In this document: positions 1 to 7,024 of the stretch, one piece after another
How the letters are laid out: every line of letters begins with the position of its first letter
Position numbering within the stretch: the stretch's first letter is position 1
NCBI GenBank assembly: GCA_046590195.1
Contig: JBKJTP010000082.1
Location: 1-12,395, forward strand
From: JBKJTP01 sp046590195
Lineage (GTDB): Bacteria > Bacteroidota > Ignavibacteria > Palsa-1295
DNA length: 12,395 nucleotides
Direction: 5' to 3'
Position numbers and translations under genes: made by a program
Notes under the pieces: model-generated
Database searches by the model: none
Told to the model about the DNA's origin: nothing
The model's input: only the letters and a program-made list of their open reading frames with translations

Positions 1-423
1 CACTTCCAGCCATCGCATCCGAACATCATGCGCGCGATGTATCCCGGCATCCAGATCATGGTGCATCCGGAATGCAAGTACGAGGTTGTTGCACAAGCAG
101 ATAAAGTAGGCTCGACAGCCTTCATCATGAAGACCGTTGAGAACGCACCTGCAGGAAGCAAGTGGGCGATCGGCACAGAGCATCATCTCGTCAATCGGCT
201 CAAGGTCGCGCATCCCGAGCAATTCATCACGACGCTTGCACCGTTCGCGTGCGAATGCGCGACGATGTATCGTATCTCTCCCGAAGCGCTGCTCGACATT
301 CTGCAGAACATCGATCGCGGCGTGACGAAGAATCAGATCATCGTGCCTGACGATGTGAAGCATTGGGCGAAGATCGCGCTCGAGCGCATGCTCGAGATCA
401 CTCGTACTTCTGCCAGATCTTAA
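1..423 (+). CDS. nadA: Quinolinate synthase NadA, C-terminal part (5' end outside window)
   Basis: NadA is the cytoplasmic [4Fe-4S] enzyme that condenses iminoaspartate with dihydroxyacetone phosphate to quinolinate in de novo NAD synthesis. The reading frame is open from the first base, so about 140 C-terminal residues are visible and the N-terminal domain is missing. Family landmarks are VHPEC followed by EVV.QAD.VGST (a cluster-ligand Cys, codon 73-75), PAGSKWAIGTE..LVNRL, and near the end a CEC pair before ATMYRI that should hold another cluster ligand; which of the two Cys is used cannot be told here. The tail PDDVKHWAKIALERML is typical of the longer NadA type. The stop TAA is at 421-423 and the next gene begins 3 nt later, implying co-transcription. 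The pathway partner nadC lies about 4.7 kb away on the other strand; nadB is not in the window. Confidence 0.93.
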   Translation, partial: HFQPSHPNIMRAMYPGIQIMVHPECKYEVVAQADKVGSTAFIMKTVENAPAGSKWAIGTEHHLVNRLKVAHPEQFITTLAPFACECATMYRISPEALLDILQNIDRGVTKNQIIVPDDVKHWAKIALERMLEITRTSARS

Positions 424-426
424 CCG

Positions 427-1146
427 ATGCCCGAACCCAAGCGAGTACTGATCACCGGCGGCGTCCGGCGCCTGGGTCTGGATATCGCGAAGGCCTTCGC
501 TGCCCGCGGTGCCAGGCTGGCACTCAATTACAACACCACTCCGGTTGAAGAGGCGGAGGCGGCAAGGCTGGAAGTGCTCGATGCCGGAGCGGCTGAGGTA
601 CACCTGATCCAGGGGGATATTACCACAGAGGGCGCGGAGATCGCGAGATCGGGAGCGGAAAAATTGGGCGGCCTAGACGTATTGATCAACAATGCGGGCG
701 TGTTACCGCCACAAAGGTCATTTTCCCAGCTCACCGCACTAGACTTTCAGCAGACTTTGGGCTTAAATTTGCTTTCTCCTTTCTCGGTGACACAGGCGGC
801 GCTGCCATTTTTGGCAAAAGGTGCGAGTGTCATCAATCTGGCTTCGCTTGGCGGGGTGCAGATCTGGAAGCAGAGGATCGACTACAATGTCTCGAAATCG
901 GCCCTGATCACGCTCACCAAAGCCCTGGCTCGCGAGTTGGGTCCGCAAGGGATCACCGTGAATGCTATCGCTCCTGGAGCGATGCAGCTCGATAGTGAGG
1001 AGATGAGTGTGGGACTGACACGGATCCCTCTCGGATATTATGGGAATGGAGATGATATCGCGCGCGCAGCGATCTATCTCGCTTATGATGCGCCATACAT
1101 GACAGGGCAAGTGCTTGTCATCGATCGCGGACGTTCACTCACCTGA
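427..1146 (+). CDS. SDR-family NAD(P)H oxidoreductase, pteridine reductase/FabG-like
   Basis: A 239-residue classical short-chain dehydrogenase with a complete Rossmann core. The cofactor loop is TGGVRRLG (residues 10-17), matching the TGxxxRxG variant seen in pteridine reductase and FolM-type dihydromonapterin reductases rather than the plain TGxxxGIG of most FabG proteins. NNAG is at 88-91, the structural Asn at 114, and the catalytic set is Ser140, Tyr153 and Lys157 (YNVSK). PG at 183-184 and TGQVLVIDRG near the C-terminus are also standard. The arginine in the loop suggests NADPH and possibly a pterin substrate, but SDR substrates cannot be fixed from sequence alone; a FabG-like role remains possible. 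It starts at ATG 3 nt after the nadA stop, with no Shine-Dalgarno, so it is probably co-transcribed with nadA. Confidence 0.88.
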   Translation: MPEPKRVLITGGVRRLGLDIAKAFAARGARLALNYNTTPVEEAEAARLEVLDAGAAEVHLIQGDITTEGAEIARSGAEKLGGLDVLINNAGVLPPQRSFSQLTALDFQQTLGLNLLSPFSVTQAALPFLAKGASVINLASLGGVQIWKQRIDYNVSKSALITLTKALARELGPQGITVNAIAPGAMQLDSEEMSVGLTRIPLGYYGNGDDIARAAIYLAYDAPYMTGQVLVIDRGRSLT

Positions 1147-1175
1147 ACAAGATAAATATTTAATCGAATATCACT
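1147..1175 (+). other. AT-rich spacer before a TTG start
   Basis: This 29-nt gap between the dehydrogenase and the LOG-family gene is much more AT-rich than its surroundings and contains a 10-bp palindrome, TAAATATTTA, at 1153-1162. It has no Shine-Dalgarno. It could be an unstructured leader helping initiation at the TTG codon, or hold promoter elements; neither is demonstrated. Confidence 0.3.
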
Positions 1176-2165
1176 TTGACTGCAGTTAAGAACAAAGCCC
1201 CGAAAGCCTATCTCAACGAAGAATTTCTGACGAGCCCGGAAGCTCGGTTCATGCGCATACTCTCGGAGTATGTCGAGCCGCGCGCGCGTCTCTCACGCGA
1301 GCGCGTCAAGGACACCGTCGTCTTCTTTGGCAGTGCACGCATCCAAAGCCCGGAAGAGGTCGATGCGGAGATCCGCCAATTGAAGAATGCATACTTGCTT
1401 GCAGAGCAGACGAACTCGCTCACGGGCGAAGTAAAGCACGAGCTTGATGAGGCGATGCGACGCGCGAAGATGCATCGTCAGCTCTCGCGATACTACGAAG
1501 AGGCGGTTGAGCTTGCGCGCTTGATGACAGAGTGGTCGATTACCAGCGCGGCTCACGATCATGAGAAAGCGCAGACCGCGATGGGACAAGTTGCTGCGGC
1601 ACAAGTAAAAGAGCAAGTGCCGTATGTGAATGTGGAGTCGATCAAGACTCATTCATTCAAGCAGCGTTTTGTCATTTGTTCTGGCGGCGGCCCTGGCATC
1701 ATGGAAGCGGCGAACAAGGGCGCGACGCTTGCGGGCGGCAAGTCGATCGGCTTTAATATCTCGCTCCCCTTCGAGCAGATGCCGAACAGCTACATCACCG
1801 ACGAGCTGAATTTCGAATTCCATTACTTCTTCATGCGCAAATTCTGGTTTGCGTATTTGGGTAAGGCACTTGTTATTTTTCCTGGCGGATTCGGCACGCT
1901 CGATGAGCTCTTCGAATTGCTTACACTCATCCAGACCGGCAAGATCCGCAAGAAGATGCCGATCGTTGTTTATGGTAAGAAATTCTGGGACAAGATCATC
2001 GACATGGAGATGCTGGAGTATTACGGCATGATCTCGCGCGAAGATCTCAAGCTCATTCACTGGAGTGATTCGCCACAGGATGCTTTCGAGTATTTGAAAT
2101 CGGAGTTGACACGATTGGATGAGGGCGAGGAGTCGTTCTTGCAGAGCAATCCTGCGACGACGTGA
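1176..2165 (+). CDS. LOG-family (TIGR00730-like) Rossmann-fold protein with two insertions
   Basis: A 329-residue member of the LOG / former 'lysine decarboxylase-like' family, whose characterised members cleave nucleoside 5'-monophosphates to base and ribose 5-phosphate. The signature parts are FGSAR (51-55), GGGPGIMEAAN (170-180), MRK (220-222) and PGGFGTLDE (236-244), which carry the phosphate-binding and catalytic Arg/Glu residues. Typical members are about 180-250 residues. The extra length here comes from a long N-terminal arm and two mostly helical, charged insertions (about residues 56-104 and 121-163) between the first strand and the GGGPG loop. The start is TTG at 1176: an in-frame stop sits at 1161-1163 and the next ATG (1251) would cut into the arm. 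The exact substrate is unknown. The gene ends just before a strong hairpin. Confidence 0.87.
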   Translation: MTAVKNKAPKAYLNEEFLTSPEARFMRILSEYVEPRARLSRERVKDTVVFFGSARIQSPEEVDAEIRQLKNAYLLAEQTNSLTGEVKHELDEAMRRAKMHRQLSRYYEEAVELARLMTEWSITSAAHDHEKAQTAMGQVAAAQVKEQVPYVNVESIKTHSFKQRFVICSGGGPGIMEAANKGATLAGGKSIGFNISLPFEQMPNSYITDELNFEFHYFFMRKFWFAYLGKALVIFPGGFGTLDELFELLTLIQTGKIRKKMPIVVYGKKFWDKIIDMEMLEYYGMISREDLKLIHWSDSPQDAFEYLKSELTRLDEGEESFLQSNPATT

Positions 2166-2171
2166 TCCCGA

Positions 2172-2209
2172 CCGCGTAGCGGCAAACATCGTTGTTTGCC
2201 GCTACGCGG
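2172..2209. terminator. Perfect 17-bp stem-loop between convergent genes
   Basis: The arm CCGCGTAGCGGCAAACA (2172-2188) pairs without mismatch with 2193-2209 around a TCGT loop. It begins 7 nt after the stop of the LOG-family gene and lies 65 nt beyond the stop of the oppositely oriented proline dehydrogenase. The plus side is followed by a moderately T-containing stretch (CTCTTGTATCTAATCT), not a clean T run, and the minus side lacks one, so it would work best for the plus-strand operon. It might alternatively be an RNA-stabilising 3' hairpin or a dispersed palindromic repeat. Confidence 0.75.
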
Positions 2210-2257
2210 CTCTTGTATCTAATCTATGCTGTTGTTTCACCCATGGCTACTGAAGGG

Positions 2258-2273
2258 CACCGCTAATGCGGTG
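2258..2273 (-). terminator. Short stem-loop right after the proline dehydrogenase stop
   Basis: CACCGC and GCGGTG form a 6-bp perfect stem around a 4-nt loop, one base past the TAA stop of the proline dehydrogenase gene on the minus strand. No T tract follows, so it is a weak candidate for the 3' end of the long minus-strand transcript, possibly acting together with the larger hairpin further on. Confidence 0.3.
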
Positions 2274-2274
2274 G

Positions 2275-3180
2275 TTAGCGTCCGCCAGTGAAGATCGCCT
2301 TCATGATATGCCCGGCCATGCTCGGGTTCTCTTTCAAGCGGCGGATCGAGTAACCGTACCAATCAGCACCGAACGGCACATAGACGCGCAAACGGTGTCC
2401 CTCGCTGATCGTGCGCTTGCGAAGCTCATCGCGTACACCGAGCAGCATTTGGAATTCATACGACTGCTTATCGCGGTTGTGCTTCGCAACAAATCGCTTC
2501 GCTTCGTTGACAAGATAGCCATCGTGCGTTGCAATGCCAACGTATGCACCGCCCTCCAGCATCAATTCAAGGCAGGCGATATAATTCTTTCGAATACCTT
2601 CGTAGTCCTTGATCGCATGTTCAGGGGTCTCGACGTAAATGCCCTTGCAGATACGGAAGTTTGACGGGCCATCTGCCATGATGCTGCGGATGTCATCCTG
2701 CGTGCGATGGAGATATGCCTGTAGCACAATGCCGACGTTAAACTCTTTACGGAATTTCAGGTACAGCGCGATCGTGCGATCGGTATAGGGCACGTTCTCC
2801 ATGTCGAAGCGGACGAAGATGTTGCCGTGCGCTTTAGCATGTTCGAGGATGCGGCGGACGTTGGCTTCACACATTGCGTCATCCAGCCCAAGTCCCAGGG
2901 ATGTCAGCTTGATCGAAAGATTGCCGATCAGCTTTTCCTTTTCGATCGCTTCGAGCACCCGCAGCGAATAATCGGTATTGTGCGTGGCCTCATCCATGTC
3001 CTTGATGTACTCGCCGAGTACATCGACTGTTGTCATCGCGCCCTCGCTATTCAATCGGCGCACGACGGTCACCGCTTCATCCAACGTTGCGCCAGCGATA
3101 TAGCGTGAGCTGACCTTGCGGACGATCGGCTTCGGGACAAGCGGGAGGACTCCGGCGATGATCTGATTTAACACGTTCAT
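2275..3180 (-). CDS. Proline dehydrogenase (monofunctional, PutA/PRODH family)
   Basis: A 301-residue FAD-dependent enzyme of proline catabolism, oxidising L-proline to pyrroline-5-carboxylate and passing electrons to the quinone pool at the inner membrane. Its length matches the stand-alone Thermus/Bacillus type rather than bifunctional PutA. Landmarks of the barrel are SIKLTSLG (about 89-96), VRFDMEN (123-129), QAYLHR (154-159), RICKG (176-180), ATHD (217-220), YEFQMLLG (241-248) and VYVPFGADWYGYSIRRL (266-282); the paired arginines 280-281 correspond to those that bind the substrate carboxylate. The start is ATG with no Shine-Dalgarno. No pyrroline-5-carboxylate dehydrogenase is in the window. 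The 61-nt gap upstream, the largest between genes of the minus block, holds no hairpin I can see and might contain a promoter of its own. Confidence 0.94.
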   Translation of the reverse strand: MNVLNQIIAGVLPLVPKPIVRKVSSRYIAGATLDEAVTVVRRLNSEGAMTTVDVLGEYIKDMDEATHNTDYSLRVLEAIEKEKLIGNLSIKLTSLGLGLDDAMCEANVRRILEHAKAHGNIFVRFDMENVPYTDRTIALYLKFRKEFNVGIVLQAYLHRTQDDIRSIMADGPSNFRICKGIYVETPEHAIKDYEGIRKNYIACLELMLEGGAYVGIATHDGYLVNEAKRFVAKHNRDKQSYEFQMLLGVRDELRKRTISEGHRLRVYVPFGADWYGYSIRRLKENPSMAGHIMKAIFTGGR

Positions 3181-3241
3181 CTAGTGCAAATGGTCTCGGG
3201 AACAGGGACGGCTTTTGGGAAATCTCGCCGCAATAAACACC

Positions 3242-4495
3242 CTATTTAAAGACGCGTTCAAAACTGCTGCGATCCAGCAGATAGACCACCAGTTTGCCGC
3301 CGTCGGCGAGCAGGAAGCGGCCGTGTTCGTCCGGCATGGGGATATGTGGCAGAAAGCCAGCTTCCGCGCCGGGGATAGACTGATCGCGAAGGGTCTTGCC
3401 AGTGCGTGCATTTATCGTGTAAAAGATCCCCCTCGTATCGACCACCGCATCCGAGCGGAAGGAGAGATGCACATACACGTTGCCATTGCTCACACCGAAC
3501 GGAGCGACCAGCGGCTCCGAGAATCTACGGCTCCACGTATGGATAGTATCATCAAGACGGAAGGCATCGAGCCCGCTGGTAAGCTCACCCTGCTCGCGGA
3601 TGCCGCTGACGATGATGTCTTCATCATTCGCCCCCACATTGCCGATGACGTATGGGACCGATTGCGTCCACACTTTCTCAAGCTTGCCATCGAACAAGCC
3701 TTTGAGCAAGGTAACAGCAGATGTTCGTTGAGGACCGCTCATACCACCCAGGTATCCATATGCGAATAGCTCGTGCTCTTCGCCAGCAAGGGCGATGTTC
3801 GAGGTAAAACGTGTCTCAGGTAACGCATAGCGTTGCGCGATTTTCTCTCCTTTCGTCATCACGAAGAGACTGTCTTCTGCTCCTGCCTGATTTCGCGTGG
3901 TCGCGATGACAAGTGCTTTTTTGAGCTCTGAATAGGCTAGCGAATGGATCTCCATCGCGAAAGATGTCACTGCTCCAGGCGTTCCTGTCTTCGGATCGAA
4001 TGAGTACAACAGGTTCTCGCAAGGCACATAAAGCCGGTCGGCTGTGAGTATGACCTTTCCAGTTATAACTTGCGACGTGTTGTTCTGCCACAGCGTCTTA
4101 CTTTCAGCGCTTACTTTATGGACAGCGCCATTCAACCCAATGGCGAAGATCTCATTCTTCAGCGCCAGCAACTGATCGATCACGATACTATCTCCGAGCG
4201 AGATCGTTTGCTTCAGCGAATCCTGATCGTCATAGATCATGATCTTGCCATTGCGTGTAGCGATCGCGAAGCCGTATGGCTTTGAGAGCGGAACAGGGCC
4301 AGTTGCCCAGCCCTCGGGTGCGATGGATCGAGATATTTCGGTTGTTTGGCCGATCTCGTTCACTGCACCAGTGAGCGCCACGTTGCTATTACCACTCACA
4401 TTCAGCCCAACGCTCGAGCGGACATCCGGCAATTCCTCTTTGCCGCCGCAGGATGCGAGGAACATCAGACTGATGCATGCAATAAGCTTCTTCAT
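3242..4495 (-). CDS. Lipoprotein with PQQ-like/WD-type beta-propeller repeats, function unknown
   Basis: A 417-residue secreted protein. The N-terminus MKKLIACISLMFLASC is a lipoprotein signal peptide with lipobox LASC, so Cys16 should be lipidated; Gly at +2 gives no inner-membrane retention signal. After a linker (17-60) come repeated beta-strand blades of the kind 'GKIMIYD', 'GAVHKVS', 'DRLYVP...LLYSFDPKTG' (about 153-171) and 'GIFYTINARTGKTLRD' (about 356-371), resembling PQQ-like beta-propellers such as BamB. Blade consensus is weak and no enzymatic residues stand out, so a scaffold or binding role in the envelope is likelier than a quinoprotein enzyme. Its ATG overlaps the stop of the upstream gene as ATGA (4492-4495), suggesting translational coupling. 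I do not recognise a specific family member. Confidence 0.72.
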   Translation of the reverse strand: MKKLIACISLMFLASCGGKEELPDVRSSVGLNVSGNSNVALTGAVNEIGQTTEISRSIAPEGWATGPVPLSKPYGFAIATRNGKIMIYDDQDSLKQTISLGDSIVIDQLLALKNEIFAIGLNGAVHKVSAESKTLWQNNTSQVITGKVILTADRLYVPCENLLYSFDPKTGTPGAVTSFAMEIHSLAYSELKKALVIATTRNQAGAEDSLFVMTKGEKIAQRYALPETRFTSNIALAGEEHELFAYGYLGGMSGPQRTSAVTLLKGLFDGKLEKVWTQSVPYVIGNVGANDEDIIVSGIREQGELTSGLDAFRLDDTIHTWSRRFSEPLVAPFGVSNGNVYVHLSFRSDAVVDTRGIFYTINARTGKTLRDQSIPGAEAGFLPHIPMPDEHGRFLLADGGKLVVYLLDRSSFERVFK

Positions 4496-5085
4496 GCTTT
4501 GTCGAGCAATCGCAACGCTTTTTCTTTGCGGTGCTGATACTCATAGCAACCGAGCTCTATCGCAGCGGCCACTTCTTCTTTGCTTGCGCCAGCGTTGATA
4601 GCACCCATGATGTGCGAGAAGAGCTGGCGCTTCCAGCCAAGCTGCGTCAGGATGCCGACGATACAAAGCTCTCGCGTCTTGACATCAAGCGCCTCGCGGG
4701 AGAGCGTCTTGCCATAGCCTTCGATGACGGCCCAGGCCGCAAGTTCAGGGCTTAATCGCAGCATTTCAGCGCGAACGACATCTGCATTGTTCGCATAGAT
4801 CGTTTTGTAGAGCTCTTGTCCTCGTTCAGTGAACGCTGCATAGCTCATCGGCTCGCTCATCACTTGCACACCATTTTTCGGCCAGATCTTGCCGAAAGCC
4901 TTCATCGCTTCAAGTGCCGAAGGGAAACCAACAAAAAGATACTGTTGAAGAAATACTTCGTACACCTCTTCCCTGCTTGCGGTCTCTTTTGCCAGCTCGA
5001 TTGCTTTGGCAAGTTCTAAGGTGTATTCCGGCCTCGATGCGAATACAGCTAGTTGAACAAGTGTCCGAACACGGTCATCAAGCAT
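4492..5085 (-). CDS. Carboxymuconolactone decarboxylase / AhpD-fold family protein
   Basis: About 197 residues, all-helical, with two copies of the CMD-type helical unit. The first (about residues 26-66) has an 'ELAKETAS.EEVYEVFLQQYLF' pattern. The second (about 134-182) begins DVKTRELCIVG and continues LGWKRQLFSHIMGAINAGASKEEV, with the conserved His. There is no CxxC, so it is not a thiol-peroxidase-type AhpD; it could be a decarboxylase-like enzyme or a structural relative. Start choice: the frame is open to a TTG at 5130, which would overlap nadC by 41 nt, but the ATG at 5085 lies 4 nt after the nadC stop and begins directly at LDDRVRTLVQLA, where family members usually begin. Its stop overlaps the ATG of the lipoprotein gene. 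Confidence 0.8.
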   Translation of the reverse strand: MLDDRVRTLVQLAVFASRPEYTLELAKAIELAKETASREEVYEVFLQQYLFVGFPSALEAMKAFGKIWPKNGVQVMSEPMSYAAFTERGQELYKTIYANNADVVRAEMLRLSPELAAWAVIEGYGKTLSREALDVKTRELCIVGILTQLGWKRQLFSHIMGAINAGASKEEVAAAIELGCYEYQHRKEKALRLLDKA

Positions 5086-5089
5086 GAGG

Positions 5090-5989
5090 CTAAATGTTAT
5101 TGATCTGTTCGATCTCAAGCGAGATATCAAATGCCTGGATCGAGTGCGTCAGTGCGCCGACGCTGATGTAGTTCACGCCTGTCTCCGCGATTGCTCGGAC
5201 ACGCTCGAGCGTCACGCCGCCAGATGCCTCGATCTCGAAGATGCCGCTGTTCAGCCTTACCGCTTCAACCATCATCGGTGGCTCGAAGTTATCGATGAGC
5301 ACGCGCTGAACAAGCCCCTGCCCTTTGTCGATCAGTACTTGTAGTTGTTCAAGCGAGGTTACTTCGATCTCGACCGGAATGCGCTCGACATTCTCCTGCT
5401 GGAAATAGGTCTCGAGGCTATCGAGTACCTGCTGGATATTCCCTCCATTCGCTGCGATGTGGTTGTCCTTCACGAGGATCATATCGCCAAGCGAGTACCG
5501 ATGGTTAACTCCACCACCGATACGAACGGCATAACGATCGAATGGACGAAGCAGCGGAGCCGTCTTTCGCGTATCGAGAATGGTAGCGCCCGTGCCTGCT
5601 ACTGCATCAGCGTACTGGCGTGTGAGCGTTGCGATGCCCGACATACGCTGTAAGAGATTCAGCGCAACGCGCTCGGCTGTCAGAAGCGTACGCATCTGCG
5701 CGCGGATCGTAGCGATCGCATCACCTTTCTGCACATGATCGCCATCCTGCTTGTGCTCGATGAACTCAAAGATCGGTGAGCTGATGCCGTGCTGAACCTC
5801 GTAGAGCAGGAATGCGTGGCGAGCTACGTCAAGTCCGGCAACGATGCCATCGGCCTTTGCGAGAAATACACCAACGCCCAACATCTCCTCAGGGATCGTC
5901 GCGAGCGTAGTCGGATCCCCCTTGCCTGCATCTTCTACAAGTGCTATGCGAATCCGCTGCCGTTCTATGTCGGAAAGTTTATGCGTCAC
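5090..5989 (-). CDS. nadC: Nicotinate-nucleotide pyrophosphorylase (carboxylating), NadC
   Basis: NadC converts quinolinate and PRPP to nicotinate mononucleotide with loss of CO2, the step after NadA in de novo NAD synthesis; it is cytoplasmic. The 299-residue protein has the usual length and all landmarks: ED..KGDPTT (19-28), ERVALNLLQRMSGIAT (106-121), DTRKTAPLLRPFDRYAVRIGGG (139-160), NHR (162-164), LVKDNHI (172-178), EIEVTSLEQL (207-216), LIDNF (231-235), EASGGV (254-259) and VGALTHS (277-283), which include the quinolinate- and phosphate-binding Arg, His and Lys residues. The start is GTG at 5989; no ATG exists between the upstream in-frame stop and this codon. It begins 8 nt after the thioesterase stop. 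It is not linked to nadA in one operon here. Confidence 0.96.
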   Translation of the reverse strand: MTHKLSDIERQRIRIALVEDAGKGDPTTLATIPEEMLGVGVFLAKADGIVAGLDVARHAFLLYEVQHGISSPIFEFIEHKQDGDHVQKGDAIATIRAQMRTLLTAERVALNLLQRMSGIATLTRQYADAVAGTGATILDTRKTAPLLRPFDRYAVRIGGGVNHRYSLGDMILVKDNHIAANGGNIQQVLDSLETYFQQENVERIPVEIEVTSLEQLQVLIDKGQGLVQRVLIDNFEPPMMVEAVRLNSGIFEIEASGGVTLERVRAIAETGVNYISVGALTHSIQAFDISLEIEQINNI

Positions 5990-5997
5990 TTCTATAT

Positions 5998-6432
5998 CTA
6001 AACTAATACACTCTTATGTTTGAGATGATACTCGATACGATCGAGATACAGCTTCGGCGGCCTCACCGGCCTCCCCGTCTTCGCATCGACAAACACTAAA
6101 GTCGTCTCTCCTGTCGCCAGCAATTCATTGTTATGTCGGACCTCATACGTGATCTCGAGCTTCGGGCTCACACGATGCGGCATTCTGCAGGTGATCTGAA
6201 GCAGATCATCGTATTTCGCCCCCTTAACGTATTTCGCAGATGCTTCGCTGACAGGCAGCATCACGCCGCTTGCTTCAAGATCAGCATAAGGCAACCCAAA
6301 CTCGCGGAGCATATCTGTACGGGCTACCTCGAAATACTCAAAGTATTTACCATAGTAGACGACGCCCATCTTATCCGTATCGGCGTAGCGGACACGGAGT
6401 TCAGCAACATGCTCGAAGTACAATTCATGCAT
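5998..6432 (-). CDS. YbgC/4-hydroxybenzoyl-CoA-type acyl-CoA thioesterase
   Basis: A 144-residue single hot-dog-fold protein, normal length for the YbgC/4HBT branch. The hallmark is VRYADTDKMGVVYYGKYFEY (14-33), with Asp20 at the position of the catalytic aspartate of 4-hydroxybenzoyl-CoA thioesterase, then FEVARTDMLRE on the central helix. The family hydrolyses acyl-CoA or acyl-ACP thioesters; the substrate cannot be told. In many bacteria YbgC sits with tol-pal genes, but none are here. Instead it lies between an unknown membrane protein and nadC, in the same run as accA. The gene overlaps the stop of the upstream gene by 8 nt and has the only good Shine-Dalgarno in the window. Confidence 0.88.
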   Translation of the reverse strand: MHELYFEHVAELRVRYADTDKMGVVYYGKYFEYFEVARTDMLREFGLPYADLEASGVMLPVSEASAKYVKGAKYDDLLQITCRMPHRVSPKLEITYEVRHNNELLATGETTLVFVDAKTGRPVRPPKLYLDRIEYHLKHKSVLV

Positions 6433-7024
6433 TGGGTGCCTCCTCGGTGTCGGGTGATGCAGGTTCGACAGGCTTAGCTTCGCCCAGTTGTTTCAACTCC
6501 CAGAGCAGATTATTATAATGCGCGACGAGATCGAAATGCTGGGGAGCTAAGAGCTTCTTGCGGATCACACTAAACGGCGATACAGCATAATCATGCTTCT
6601 TGAAGTACACGTACGGCAGCGGGTGCTCGTCGTCGGTTTTCCAGGCGCCGTTGTGATTGTAAGCCAGCACAGTGCCGAGATATCCAGCAAGGACATAGAA
6701 CGAGTCATTGACGTCGACCTCTCTCTCCTCCTCCGTATCCGTTAAGGGTACATCAATTTCCGCAAGATCACGCTGCTGCATCGGCGCCTTCCAGCCTTCG
6801 CTGATCATCCTGTCAAGCGCTGCGATGCTCTTGTCGGTCAGATCGAGCTCGACCCCAAAGACCTGTCGTGCCGATGCGCGTGCGACATCAGCGGCGATCG
6901 TCATGTCAGCATAGATCGCGCGACTTGCCTGTTTTACTTTTGCACTGGGCCGTGAGCGGAAGAGATAAATGAGGCCGAGTCCAAACGCAATGAGAAGGAT
7001 GCTTAGATAGGGTGAGACGATCAC
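6425..7024 (-). CDS. Small membrane-anchored protein of unknown function
   Basis: A 199-residue protein I do not recognise. Residues about 5-22 form one hydrophobic helix followed by RSRPSAK, predicting an N-terminal anchor with the rest in the cytoplasm. The soluble part has a pattern also seen in small uncharacterised bacterial proteins: a 'GVELDLTDKSIAALDRMI' helix (about 57-74), then 'LAGYLGTVLAYNHNGAW' (about 112-128) and 'HPLPYVYFKK' and 'SPFSVIRKKL' (to 158). The C-terminal 20 residues are acidic and proline-rich, probably disordered. The start is GTG, overlapping the accA stop as GTGA (7021-7024), which suggests coupled translation with accA. Its 3' end overlaps the thioesterase gene by 8 nt. 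No function is assigned. Confidence 0.7.
   Translation of the reverse strand: MIVSPYLSILLIAFGLGLIYLFRSRPSAKVKQASRAIYADMTIAADVARASARQVFGVELDLTDKSIAALDRMISEGWKAPMQQRDLAEIDVPLTDTEEEREVDVNDSFYVLAGYLGTVLAYNHNGAWKTDDEHPLPYVYFKKHDYAVSPFSVIRKKLLAPQHFDLVAHYNNLLWELKQLGEAKPVEPASPDTEEAPNA
6439..6445 (-). promoter_or_regulatory. Strong Shine-Dalgarno GAGGAGG before the thioesterase start
   Basis: On the minus strand GAGGAGG lies 6 nt before the ATG at 6432, ideal spacing. It lies inside the Glu-Glu-Ala codons of the upstream gene, so it may be partly coincidental, but the other starts in the window show no such motif. Confidence 0.55.

Noticed and set aside
1153..1162. 10-bp palindrome TAAATATTTA as an operator
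   Set aside because: Short AT-only palindromes arise easily by chance in AT-rich spacers and no regulator or second copy is visible.
2266..2664. Plus-strand open frame antisense to proline dehydrogenase
   Set aside because: It mirrors a strongly conserved gene, its protein has no recognisable motif, and similar antisense frames occur opposite most genes in this GC-moderate window.
3215..3769. 184-residue plus-strand open frame opposite the lipoprotein
   Set aside because: The minus-strand frame has a signal peptide, lipobox and blade repeats across its full length; the plus-strand frame has no such structure.
5086..5130. Upstream TTG start for the CMD-family gene
   Set aside because: It would overlap nadC by 41 nt with a rare start codon; the ATG at 5085 is 4 nt past the nadC stop and begins at the conserved part.
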